A DNA stretch of 64,000 nt from Bacteroidia bacterium (GTDB lineage: Bacteria; Bacteroidota; Bacteroidia; B-17B0; Aurantibacillaceae), in NCBI GenBank assembly GCA_016787705.1, contig JAEUTP010000014.1:310001-374000 (forward strand). Reading direction: 5' to 3'. Every line of letters begins with the position of its first letter. Position 1 is the stretch's first letter. Of the stretch, positions 25,696-34,277 are shown one piece after another. The translations under genes were made by a program, and so were the position numbers. The notes beneath the pieces were generated by a model that worked only from the letters and a program-made list of their open reading frames with translations, was not told the DNA's origin and ran no database searches.

Positions 25696-27789
25696 ATGCA
25701 AAAGTTACTGTCTAAAATAACCGCCAAAGCCCTCATAATTACAGGGATAATATTTCTTTCGTCGTTTACAATTGTTAAATACGTTTTTGACAAGAATGAC
25801 GTTATTTTTGAATTGCTTTTTGGAAGCTTAAACCAAAACCATTATTCACCTCAAAAACTGGATGATGCTTTTAGTGAAAAAGTGTTTGAGCTTTATATGA
25901 AACGTTTGGATTATAATAAAAAATTCCTTCTTCAAAGCGATATTGATGAGTTGGGTAAAAGCCGCCGTGACATTGATGATCAATTATTAAATCAACGCCA
26001 TGATTTTTACGCAAAATCAATAGAGATATATACCAAGCGTTTAAAAGAAAAAGAACAATGGAATAAAGAGCTTTTATCAAAACCGTTTGATTATACGGTT
26101 GATGAGGAATACGAAACTGATTTTGAAAAAACCACATACGCTAAAAATGAAACGGACCTTAAGAACGAATGGCGCAAGATGATCAAATACCAGGTATTAT
26201 TACGTTTAGACGATATGTTGGAAAGGCAAGAAAAAGCTATTGAGAAAAAGGATACAGCCTGGAAAGTAAAATCATACGATACTTTAGAAGTTGAAGCAAG
26301 ACGTAAAACTTTAAAAGCAAACGAAGATTGGATAAAACGTTTAAATAAGATAACACCGCGGGAGCGTTTTTCAACCTTTGCAAATGCCATTACAGGTGTT
26401 TACGATCCGCATACCGAATATTTTGCACCAAAAGAAAAAAAGAAATTTGACCAGATTATGAGTGGCCAGTTTGAAGGTATTGGCGCACGCTTATCGCAAA
26501 AAGATGGTGCTTTAATTGTAAGTGAAATTATTGTTGGAAGCCCGAGCTACAAACAGGGCGAATTAAAAGCCGGCGACCAGATAACTAAAGTTGGACAAGG
26601 AAATGCCGAACCTGTTGATATTACCAATCTTGACATTGACGAGGCTATTGAACACATTAAAGGTAAAAAAGGTACTGAAGTAAAATTAACCGTTAAAAAA
26701 AGTGATAACAGCATTAAAGTAATTCCAATTATACGAGATGTAATTGAAATTGAAGAAACGTTTGCGAAAAGCGCTGTTCTTGAAAACAAAAACAAAATTG
26801 GTTATATCTACTTACCATCGTTTTATACCGACTTTACAAGAACTGGTGCCCGTGGCTGTTCGAATGACATGCGCAAGGAAATTGAAAAATTAAAAAAACA
26901 AAATATCAAAGGATTGATCGTTGACTTACGTGATAACGGTGGCGGATCTTTACAGGAAGTAGTAATGATGGCCGGCTTATTTTTTCCTAAAGGGCCAGTT
27001 GTACAGGTACAAGGAAAAAACAATATGAAAAATGTAATGGAAGACAGGAACCCTGATGTTGTTTGGGATGGTCCTTTAACCATTATGGTAAATCATAACA
27101 GCGCCAGTGCCAGTGAGATCTTAGCAGCAGCTATACAGGATTATAAACGCGGTGTAATTGTTGGTACACCAAGCTTTGGCAAAGGTACCGTACAGTCGTT
27201 TGTTGATCTGGATAACTTTTTATTACCACAGTTTGATACCATTAAACCTGTAGGACAAGTAAAAATTACACAACAGAAATTCTACCGTATAAACGGTGGC
27301 GCTACACAATTAAAAGGTGTTATACCTGATGTATTGTTGCCTGATCCGTATGCATTTATTGATCTTGGTGAGAAAGAAATGGATAATCCAATGCCTTGGG
27401 ATGAAATTCCGAAAGCTGATTATACTGAATTTAAAAATATTAATTATTCTTCTGTAATCAAAAACAGCCAGGCAAGGATCAAAAAAAGCCCACAGTTTAC
27501 TTTAGTGGAAGCACAGGCTAAAGAAGTAAAATCTAAAAAAGATGATACTAAATACAGTTTAAATTTAGAAAAATTCAGAGCTGAGCAAAAACAATTAAGA
27601 GAACAAAATAAAAAATACGAAGACCTTAGAAAAGAAATAAAAGGCTTTACGGGTGAGCTGTTAAGTGAAGATATTGCAAAATACGGCGCTGATACAACCC
27701 GCTTAAACCGTGAGAACAGATGGGTTAAAAATGTAGCAAAAGATATTTATATTCACGAAGCTACAAACGTATTAAACGATATTAAATAG
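25696..27789 (+). CDS. Carboxy-terminal processing protease (S41, Prc/Tsp-like)
   Basis: 697-residue periplasmic serine protease, anchored or exported by the N-terminal hydrophobic segment at about residues 10-30. A helical N-terminal region precedes a PDZ domain (about 245-325, containing FEGIGARL and GSPSYKQGELKAGD). The S41 protease domain has Ser471 in SASASEI and Lys496 in FGKGTVQ, spaced 25 residues as in E. coli Prc. A DUF3340-type C-terminal extension completes the Prc architecture. It degrades or trims proteins from the C-terminus. The start at 25696 fits the -7 box; a start 16 codons upstream would precede it. A strong terminator follows at 27811. Confidence 0.93.
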   Translation: MQKLLSKITAKALIITGIIFLSSFTIVKYVFDKNDVIFELLFGSLNQNHYSPQKLDDAFSEKVFELYMKRLDYNKKFLLQSDIDELGKSRRDIDDQLLNQRHDFYAKSIEIYTKRLKEKEQWNKELLSKPFDYTVDEEYETDFEKTTYAKNETDLKNEWRKMIKYQVLLRLDDMLERQEKAIEKKDTAWKVKSYDTLEVEARRKTLKANEDWIKRLNKITPRERFSTFANAITGVYDPHTEYFAPKEKKKFDQIMSGQFEGIGARLSQKDGALIVSEIIVGSPSYKQGELKAGDQITKVGQGNAEPVDITNLDIDEAIEHIKGKKGTEVKLTVKKSDNSIKVIPIIRDVIEIEETFAKSAVLENKNKIGYIYLPSFYTDFTRTGARGCSNDMRKEIEKLKKQNIKGLIVDLRDNGGGSLQEVVMMAGLFFPKGPVVQVQGKNNMKNVMEDRNPDVVWDGPLTIMVNHNSASASEILAAAIQDYKRGVIVGTPSFGKGTVQSFVDLDNFLLPQFDTIKPVGQVKITQQKFYRINGGATQLKGVIPDVLLPDPYAFIDLGEKEMDNPMPWDEIPKADYTEFKNINYSSVIKNSQARIKKSPQFTLVEAQAKEVKSKKDDTKYSLNLEKFRAEQKQLREQNKKYEDLRKEIKGFTGELLSEDIAKYGADTTRLNRENRWVKNVAKDIYIHEATNVLNDIK

Positions 27790-27810
27790 TTTAATAATCC
27801 TCTATTAAAT

Positions 27811-27841
27811 AAAAATCCCGGCCTATTACCGGGATTTTTTT
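27811..27841 (+). terminator. Intrinsic terminator after the tail-specific protease gene
   Basis: An 11-bp stem (AAAAATCCCGG with CCGGGATTTTT) around a 7-nt loop, ending in a run of T, 21 bp after the stop codon. Confidence 0.88.
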
Positions 27842-27917
27842 GTTAGAATAATTGTCATTCCTAAAAAGGAGGAATCTGTGATAAGATTTTTTTGTTTCTC
27901 AAAAATAATATCGGGTT

Positions 27918-30365
27918 TTAAAACTTCAAACTTATTCCACCCAAAAAGTTAAGCGGTGCTGCCGGAGCCTTGTAATTAAAGGTATTTAAAGTAGCCTCTG
28001 TATAATAACTAAAGGTGTAACCATTGGTTTCATATTTTGTGCTTAATAGATTGTAAACACTAAACATAAATCCAATTTCAGGAATTAGTTTTGTTTTAAT
28101 AGTATAATTAAAACGTACATCAACAACATTATATGGGTCGATACTGCGTTTTATATTAGCTGTATTATCTAAAAACTGGCGACCAACATATTTATTAATA
28201 AAAGTAATCTCCATGTTTTTTACAGGTTTTATTATAACTTGAATTGCTGACACAATATTTGGCGAGAATGAAATATCCACGTTGTTATAAACCTTTTTGT
28301 ATTGGGTATAAATTGTATAGCCGGCATCGCTGCTATCTGTATAGTCAATAAATTTCTCGATCTTATTTTCAGATAAAGCAATATTTCCACCTGCTGCAAA
28401 ATATTTACCCAGGTTAGCATCCAACTCCAGCTCTACTCCACGCCTGAAACTTTTTGCAACGTTTACACGGTTATAGGCGCCAACATCGTTAATGGCACCG
28501 TTCAACACCAACTGATCCTTGTATTGCATGTTATAAAAATTTGCTGCTGCATAAATGTTTTTGATTTGATATTTTAAGCCGGCTTCTATATCCATTAACT
28601 GTTCGGGCTTTGGCCTGCTTTTAATAGTGCTTTGAACAAAATCATTTCTGTTTGGTTCTTTATTAGCTGTTGCAAAAGAAGCGTAAACATTTAACTGAGC
28701 TGTTACATCATAACTTAAACCAACTTTTGGGTTAAAAAATGTGTAAGCTTGATTTTGTGGTTTAATTTCAAATAAAATAGAATCGTTCAATCCTAAAAAG
28801 CGGTGCTCAACATTACGCAACTGGAGATCGATAAACATATTGAAATTAGAAATAGGTTTGTAATTTGTTTTCAGGTAAATATTACCATCGTTTTTATTGG
28901 CTGTTTCAAAATAATACTCATGATCAATTTCGCTGTTAGAAGCGTATTGCGCCCACATAACACGGCCATAATGTCTGCCAAAATAAGTATTATAACCACC
29001 GCCAAAAGTAAATGCCAATTGTGGACTTGGTGCAAAGTTTAAGTTAAAGATACCGCCTGCAAAATCGTTATCCAACCATTTACGGCGTATAAGATCGGTT
29101 GAATTAATTGTAACATTGGTAGAATCGTTTACATAAAAAACGGGGGCATCCATCTTATAATCCGAAAAACTTTGGCCTTGCTTGTATTGCTCGTAATAAC
29201 CGGCACCTTTTGTATAATGGCCGGTAATATTAAAACTTATTTTAGAATTTACCTGGTGAATAAAGTGAAGCTGGAAATTATTTTGCTTGTAATTATCAAC
29301 CTCGTTCTTATAATAATGCACATTTCCTTTGGCATCATAATATTCGCCGCAAGAATTATAAGTACGGTTTCCTTTTTTGATCGAATCTTCCAATATATAA
29401 TTCCATGCCTGGTAAGTTCTTTCCTGCCCTAAAAAATTAATAAATTTTAAAACACTTTTCTTACCATAATAACCTGCCGCAATATAATACGACTGTAGGT
29501 TTGATCTTGCGCGGTCAATATATCCGTTACTGGTAATGCTTGAGGCTCGAGCATCCAGCGTAAACTTATTATTCAATAAACCTGTTCCGGCGGCTAATGT
29601 ATTTCTATATGTATCGTAAGAACCAGCTGTTGAAATTACATTTGCATATGGATTATCTTTTAATTCGTTGGTCTGAAAATTAATACTGGCACCAAAAGCC
29701 CCGGCTCCGTTGCTCGATGCGCCAACTCCACGCTGAACCTGTATGTTATTTGTGCTCGAAACAAAATCGGGCATGTTCACAAAAAAAGTTCCCTGCGATT
29801 CGGCATCATTAACCGGCACCCCGTTAATGGTAACATTAATACGCGTTCCATCCGAGCCGCGAATTCTTAAACCTGTATAACCTACACCGGCCCCCGCATC
29901 CGAATTAACAACCACGCCGGTTAATTGGTTCAACATGTAAGGCGCATCCTGACCAAGATTTTGTTTTTTTAAAGTCTCAGTATCCAAATTGCTAAAGGCC
30001 ATACCACTGTTTTTATCTACACGCGTGGCATTTACAACCACTTCATCTAACTGTTTATTTGATTCGGTAAGCTGTGGATCAAACACGCTGTTTGCATTTA
30101 TAATTAGAGTATCTGTTTTATCCAAATAACCTAACGACCTGGTGGTAAGAATGTAAGTTCCAGCTTTTAAATTCCTGAAATTAAATTTCCCTTCAGAGTT
30201 GGTTGTTGCAGAAAGTTGTGTGTTTTTAATACCAATTACGGCAAATGGTACTGCTTCATTTTTATCGGAACGTACCTGGCCTGATAAATTGTGTTGTGCA
30301 TAAATTTTAGTTATACTAAAGCATGCAACCGCAAAGACGAACTTTGCCATTTTTTGTTTGTTCAT
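27918..30365 (-). CDS. TonB-dependent outer-membrane receptor, probably for thiamin or a thiamin precursor
   Basis: 815 residues. A signal peptide (MNKQKMAKF to KIYAQ) precedes an N-terminal carboxypeptidase-like domain (about 25-105). A plug domain follows, with VVVNATRVDKNSG as TonB-box region and LRIRGSDGTRINVTINGVPVNDAE, and then the 22-strand barrel ending in Phe (GGISLKF). The mRNA leader contains a TPP riboswitch, which in Bacteroidota is typical of outer-membrane thiamin receptors, so the ligand is inferred from regulation rather than from the barrel. The start at 30365 is preferred because the 14 codons upstream in the open frame belong to the riboswitch 3' flank and would spoil the signal peptide. 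Confidence 0.93.
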   Translation of the reverse strand: MNKQKMAKFVFAVACFSITKIYAQHNLSGQVRSDKNEAVPFAVIGIKNTQLSATTNSEGKFNFRNLKAGTYILTTRSLGYLDKTDTLIINANSVFDPQLTESNKQLDEVVVNATRVDKNSGMAFSNLDTETLKKQNLGQDAPYMLNQLTGVVVNSDAGAGVGYTGLRIRGSDGTRINVTINGVPVNDAESQGTFFVNMPDFVSSTNNIQVQRGVGASSNGAGAFGASINFQTNELKDNPYANVISTAGSYDTYRNTLAAGTGLLNNKFTLDARASSITSNGYIDRARSNLQSYYIAAGYYGKKSVLKFINFLGQERTYQAWNYILEDSIKKGNRTYNSCGEYYDAKGNVHYYKNEVDNYKQNNFQLHFIHQVNSKISFNITGHYTKGAGYYEQYKQGQSFSDYKMDAPVFYVNDSTNVTINSTDLIRRKWLDNDFAGGIFNLNFAPSPQLAFTFGGGYNTYFGRHYGRVMWAQYASNSEIDHEYYFETANKNDGNIYLKTNYKPISNFNMFIDLQLRNVEHRFLGLNDSILFEIKPQNQAYTFFNPKVGLSYDVTAQLNVYASFATANKEPNRNDFVQSTIKSRPKPEQLMDIEAGLKYQIKNIYAAANFYNMQYKDQLVLNGAINDVGAYNRVNVAKSFRRGVELELDANLGKYFAAGGNIALSENKIEKFIDYTDSSDAGYTIYTQYKKVYNNVDISFSPNIVSAIQVIIKPVKNMEITFINKYVGRQFLDNTANIKRSIDPYNVVDVRFNYTIKTKLIPEIGFMFSVYNLLSTKYETNGYTFSYYTEATLNTFNYKAPAAPLNFLGGISLKF

Positions 30366-30424
30366 TTTTTTATTTTTTACAATTAAACATAACAACACGT
30401 GGGGCATGTGTTATTTTAATTTAT

Positions 30425-30598
30425 TTCCCTCCGCAGGCATTATCCTGTTCAGGTGTTTAACAGCAACGTTTGGCGAATACTGTTAACGGGTTTGATCTCA
30501 GCCATTCGAAATTTTAAATGTTGAATGATAAATTTTAAATGATCTGCTTAATTTATCATTTATAATTTTGCATTTAAAATCTCAAAAGCACCCCTTAA
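30425..30598 (-). promoter_or_regulatory. TPP riboswitch (THI-box) controlling the TonB receptor
   Basis: Read on the minus strand, the leader has the TPP aptamer parts in order: AGGGGTGC (30588-30595), GGCTGAGATC with AAACCC, then ACCTGAACAGGATAATGCC and TGCGGAGGGAA (ends 30425). P4/P5 can form (GTTAACAG...CTGTTAA). The optional P3 arm is unusually long and AT-rich, built on nested complements ATTTTAAATG/CATTTAAAAT and ATGATAAATT/AATTTATCAT. The start codon is 60 nt further on. A 5-bp hairpin AACAC...GTGTT lies between aptamer and ATG and may be part of the expression platform. The aptamer binds thiamin pyrophosphate and should lower receptor expression when thiamin is plentiful. Confidence 0.93.
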
Positions 30599-30605
30599 GA
30601 CGCTG

Positions 30606-30613
30606 CAAATTTA
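30606..30613 (-). promoter_or_regulatory. Promoter of the TPP riboswitch transcript (-7 TAAATTTG, -33 TTTG)
   Basis: Exact TAnnTTTG on the minus strand with TTTG exactly 19 nt upstream, the textbook Bacteroidota arrangement. The predicted start near 30600 is just before the aptamer's first stem. Confidence 0.75.
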
Positions 30614-30685
30614 CCATTGATTATTTATTGTGCAAAAAATAGTTTTACAACATTAATTTTTTTGCTCATTATTGTGCCTGAATTC

Positions 30686-31840
30686 ATGGAGAAAAAGAAA
30701 AATATAGCCGTTATTGGAAGCACCGGAAGCATTGGTACACAAGCATTAGATGTAATACGCGAAAACCCGGGGCAGTTTGTTGCCGAAGTATTGGTTGCCA
30801 ATACCAATGCCGATCTGTTAATTAAACAGGCCTTGGAATTTAATCCAAATGCGGTTGTTATTGCCGATGAATCAAAATACCAATATGTAAAAGAAGCCCT
30901 GCAAAAAGCAGATATTAAAGTTTATGCCGGTGCAAAAGCGGTTGAACAAATTGTAGAGATGGAAACCATCGATCTTGTTTTGGCAAGTATTGTTGGCTAT
31001 GCCGGATTAGCCTCTACTATCAATGCCATAAAACACAAAAAACAAATTGCATTAGCCAATAAAGAAACATTAGTGGTTGCCGGCGAGCTGGTAACGCGCC
31101 TGGCGTTTGAGAACGCCGTAAATATTTACCCGGTAGACAGTGAGCACTCTGCCATTTTTCAATGCCTTGCCGGCGAATGGGAAAATACTATTGAAAAGAT
31201 CTATTTAACGGCCAGCGGTGGCCCTTTTAGAGGCAAAACACGTAACGATCTTGCTAATGTTACTAAAGCACAGGCCTTAAAACATCCTAACTGGAGCATG
31301 GGTGCTAAAATAACCATCGACTCTGCAAGTCTTATGAATAAAGGCCTTGAAGTAATTGAAGCAAAATGGTTATTTAATTTGGATGTTTCTAAAATTGATG
31401 TGATCGTTCATCCTCAAAGCATCATTCACAGTATAGTTCAATTTGAAGATGGCAGCATGAAAGCCCAAATGGGCTTACCGGATATGAAATTACCAATTCA
31501 ATACGCCATGGGTTTTCCGCAAAGGATAAAAAATAGTTTTCCAAGGTTTGATTTTTTAAAGTACCCTCAATTGACCTTCGAAAAACCCGATCTTGATACC
31601 TTTACCAACTTAAAATTAGCTTTTAGCGCCTTAAATAAAGGTGGTAATATGCCCTGCGTGTTAAACGCTGCCAATGAAGTAGCCGTTCAGGCATTTTTAG
31701 AAGACAAGATAGGCTTTTTGCAAATGAGCGATGTTGTTGGTAACACCATGGAAAAAATGAGCTTTATAAAAAACCCGGATTACCTTCAATACATTGATTG
31801 TGACAAGGAAGCAAGGATTTTGGCCAACCAACAACTTTAA
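30686..31840 (+). CDS. dxr: 1-deoxy-D-xylulose 5-phosphate reductoisomerase
   Basis: 384-residue cytosolic enzyme that converts DXP to 2-C-methyl-erythritol 4-phosphate with NADPH and a divalent metal, the first committed step of the MEP isoprenoid pathway. Motifs: NADPH fold IAVIGSTGSIGTQALDV, LANKETLVVAGELV, metal and substrate site PVDSEHSAIFQ, flexible loop ASGGPFRGK, SASLMNKGLEVIEA, and NAANEVAV. The start MEKKKNIAVIG at 30686 is chosen over the open extension to 30617, which would add a non-homologous hydrophobic leader. ispE of the same pathway lies at 45472. rseP follows, as often next to dxr in bacteria. Confidence 0.95.
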   Translation: MEKKKNIAVIGSTGSIGTQALDVIRENPGQFVAEVLVANTNADLLIKQALEFNPNAVVIADESKYQYVKEALQKADIKVYAGAKAVEQIVEMETIDLVLASIVGYAGLASTINAIKHKKQIALANKETLVVAGELVTRLAFENAVNIYPVDSEHSAIFQCLAGEWENTIEKIYLTASGGPFRGKTRNDLANVTKAQALKHPNWSMGAKITIDSASLMNKGLEVIEAKWLFNLDVSKIDVIVHPQSIIHSIVQFEDGSMKAQMGLPDMKLPIQYAMGFPQRIKNSFPRFDFLKYPQLTFEKPDLDTFTNLKLAFSALNKGGNMPCVLNAANEVAVQAFLEDKIGFLQMSDVVGNTMEKMSFIKNPDYLQYIDCDKEARILANQQL

Positions 31841-31897
31841 GTTCATAATAATACTTAAAACCAGTGCTTTTTTCTTTAAAACCCCGCCAAATTACTG

Positions 31898-31905
31898 TAA
31901 CTTTA
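31898..31905 (+). promoter_or_regulatory. Putative -7 element TAACTTTA before rseP
   Basis: TAnnTTTA match 55 nt before the rseP ATG, in the 120-bp gap after dxr. The gap shows no terminator, so read-through from dxr is also possible. Confidence 0.3.
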
Positions 31906-31960
31906 GCTGCTTAATTAATTATAATTTAAGCGCATTTAGTTGTTAAAATAAAACCATATT

Positions 31961-33295
31961 ATGTTTATTAAAATTGCCCAGTTATTTTTAAGTCTAACTA
32001 TACTTGTAACCCTTCACGAATTTGGTCACTTTTGGTTTGCCAAAAGATTTAAATGTCGTGTAGATAAATTCTATTTATTTTTCGATTTTCTATTTCCATT
32101 TGCCAACATTATGAATTTTGCCTTGATCAAGAAAAAGATCGGTGATACAGAATACGGTTTAGGCTGGTTTCCTTTTGGAGGTTATGTTCAAATTGCCGGC
32201 ATGGTAGATGAACAAATGGATAAATCGCTTATTGAAAAACCGGCTGAACCGTGGGAACTTCGCAGCAAACCGGCATGGCAACGTTTATTGGTAATGATGG
32301 GCGGTATTATTGTGAACTTTGTTTTAGGTATTATCATTTTCTGGATGTGCTTTTTTGTATGGGGTAAAACATCAGTACCGGTTACTAATTTACCACATGG
32401 TTTGGCAATTGATAGCTCTGCTTACGAAATGGGTTTACGCAATGGTGATTACATTACCTCATTGGATAAAAAACCTGTAACGGATGTAAAACGTATTCCT
32501 TTAGAAATTATCATGAATGGTGTTTCAACCATTGAAGGCGTTCATGCAGACGGAACAAAATTTTCTTTACCTGTAAATGATAATGATCGTGCTAAGATCT
32601 TACGCCGGATTAAAAAATCTCACCTGGTTGAGCCGCGTGTTACTTCTATTATTGGATATATAGATAGTACAGCTTTTGCAGCTAATGCTGATCTTAAAAT
32701 AGATGATAAAATTATTGCTGTTAATGGTAAAAAAGTAAGATACCATGATGAGGCGAAAGCCCAATGGTTAGCAAATAAAGGCAAAATAGTAAATATTACA
32801 CTTTTACGCGGCACAGATACTATTACAACTAAATGCCAGGTAAGTGATTTGGGTATTCTTGGTTATGGAAACAAACCAAATGCTGATAAAATTAAAATTG
32901 AAGAACATAAATTTGGTATTGGTGCCGCCTTTGTTGAAGGCGTAAAAGACGGCATGGAGCAAATAGTTATGCAGGCAAAACAGTTTGTGGTAATATTTAC
33001 AGTTAAAGACGCGCACAAAAAAGTGGGTGGCTTTTACACCATGGTTCAGCAAATGAATGCCGAATGGGATTGGCAAAGTTTCTGGATGTTTACCGGATTT
33101 TTATCCTTAGCATTGGCATTTATGAATTTCTTACCTATCCCTATGTTGGATGGTGGTTACATTATGTTTATTTTATGGGAAATGATAACCGGCAAAAAAG
33201 TATCTGACAAAGTAATTTATTATGCCAACAACGTTGGATTATTTTTGGTGTTGGGCTTAATGGTTTGGGCCAATACAGATTGGCTCAGAGATTAA
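31961..33295 (+). CDS. rseP: RIP metalloprotease RseP (site-2 protease)
   Basis: 444-residue inner-membrane zinc protease that cleaves substrates within the membrane. The zinc motif is HEFGH at residues 19-23 in the first helix. The FGGYVQI segment follows, and a conserved membrane-embedded second site lies in NFLPIPMLDGGY near the C-terminus. Two PDZ domains lie between (about 130-205, with GLRNGDYITSLDKKPV, and 215-300, with ADLKIDDKIIAVNGK). In Bacteroidota the anti-sigma or signal-peptide substrate is usually not known. dxr lies directly upstream and a periplasmic protein of unknown function directly downstream. Confidence 0.94.
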   Translation: MFIKIAQLFLSLTILVTLHEFGHFWFAKRFKCRVDKFYLFFDFLFPFANIMNFALIKKKIGDTEYGLGWFPFGGYVQIAGMVDEQMDKSLIEKPAEPWELRSKPAWQRLLVMMGGIIVNFVLGIIIFWMCFFVWGKTSVPVTNLPHGLAIDSSAYEMGLRNGDYITSLDKKPVTDVKRIPLEIIMNGVSTIEGVHADGTKFSLPVNDNDRAKILRRIKKSHLVEPRVTSIIGYIDSTAFAANADLKIDDKIIAVNGKKVRYHDEAKAQWLANKGKIVNITLLRGTDTITTKCQVSDLGILGYGNKPNADKIKIEEHKFGIGAAFVEGVKDGMEQIVMQAKQFVVIFTVKDAHKKVGGFYTMVQQMNAEWDWQSFWMFTGFLSLALAFMNFLPIPMLDGGYIMFILWEMITGKKVSDKVIYYANNVGLFLVLGLMVWANTDWLRD

Positions 33296-33333
33296 ACCTA
33301 TTCTAATTGATACAATTAAAAAGAAAATCGTAG

Positions 33334-34125
33334 ATGAAGAAAATTATCATCTTTTTAAGTTTTAACTTTTTAACCCTTTATATTATTGGCCAAAACGCTA
33401 CCGTTAAAGCCAATACTGATAAGCCTGAGCGCGAAACCGTCGCTGCGCATAAAGTAATGATCATTCCATTTGAAACACGCATGTACATGGGAGAAATTGA
33501 TCAAAAGATAAATGCAGAAACCAAACTCACAGCTAAAGAAATAAAATATAAATTCAGAGATGGTTTAAACGAGCAATTATACAAAGCTTTTAAAGCCAAT
33601 AAATTTAATGTGGTAGATTTAATGGAAGATACTGCCAAATATAAAAAAGACCTTGATGGCATTTACCAATTTCTTTCTTACGACTTTCAAAAAGTGCCCG
33701 ATCAGCAAAACTATCAGCCACCAAAAAAAGAGGCCGAAAAAAAGAAAATAGAAAAAGGTCAGTTGAATGTAGAAAGTAATTCTGACGCCCGTTTCATGAA
33801 TGCAAAGGTTACCAATGCAAAAGTAGTTCCAATTCTTTATGGCAAATACAAAACCGATCTTTATGTTTTTATCAATCAGTTAGATATTAAAGCAAGTGGC
33901 AATAAAGGTCCGGCTGAACTGGGCGATGGTAATGCCAACCGTAAAATAACAGTGCATTATACCGTTTATACTTTAGATGCAAAAGAAATAAATTCAGGAA
34001 TTGCAGAAGAAGAATTTGAAGCCAATCTTAACAATCCAAAGAAAATAATAGATAAATATTTTTCTAAAATTGCAAATACCATAGTTGAGAGGGTAAATAA
34101 GGGACTTGCTGTTCCTAAAAAATAA
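33334..34125 (+). CDS. Secreted or periplasmic protein of unknown function
   Basis: 263 residues with a clear signal peptide (MKKIIIFLSF to YIIGQ). The mature part contains VMIIPFETRMYMGEID near residue 45, a charged middle (PPKKEAEKKKIEKGQ) and a C-terminal alpha/beta part (KITVHYTVYTLDAKEINSG). I do not recognise a named family; the opening VMIIPFET resembles envelope proteins that build a short alpha/beta domain. It follows rseP by 38 bp without a terminator and is probably co-transcribed. Confidence 0.8.
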   Translation: MKKIIIFLSFNFLTLYIIGQNATVKANTDKPERETVAAHKVMIIPFETRMYMGEIDQKINAETKLTAKEIKYKFRDGLNEQLYKAFKANKFNVVDLMEDTAKYKKDLDGIYQFLSYDFQKVPDQQNYQPPKKEAEKKKIEKGQLNVESNSDARFMNAKVTNAKVVPILYGKYKTDLYVFINQLDIKASGNKGPAELGDGNANRKITVHYTVYTLDAKEINSGIAEEEFEANLNNPKKIIDKYFSKIANTIVERVNKGLAVPKK

Positions 34126-34204
34126 TACAATTAACTTATTTTAATGAAAAGCTTTAGTAGCTGATATACACGCTATTTGATTGCCTCTTTTCGTGCAATG
34201 CCTC

Positions 34205-34218
34205 TTAACGTTCGTTAA
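34205..34218. promoter_or_regulatory. Perfect 14-bp palindrome TTAACGTTCGTTAA, possible operator
   Basis: Palindrome with 6-bp arms around TT, centred about 36 bp upstream of the -7 element at 34248 and 66 bp before the DUF2339 ATG. Position and symmetry fit a dimeric regulator site. No regulator gene is adjacent. Confidence 0.3.
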
Positions 34219-34247
34219 AATTATAGCACGTATGTTACCGATTATTG

Positions 34248-34255
34248 TATCTTTA
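34248..34255 (+). promoter_or_regulatory. Putative -7 element TATCTTTA before the DUF2339 gene
   Basis: TAnnTTTA, 22 nt before the ATG at 34278. Confidence 0.45.
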
Positions 34256-34277
34256 TCCTGTATAAAAGCCAAACCCT

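Noticed and set aside
30617..30685. N-terminal extension of dxr
   Set aside because: It would add a hydrophobic leader to a cytosolic enzyme; the family N-terminus starts at 30686.
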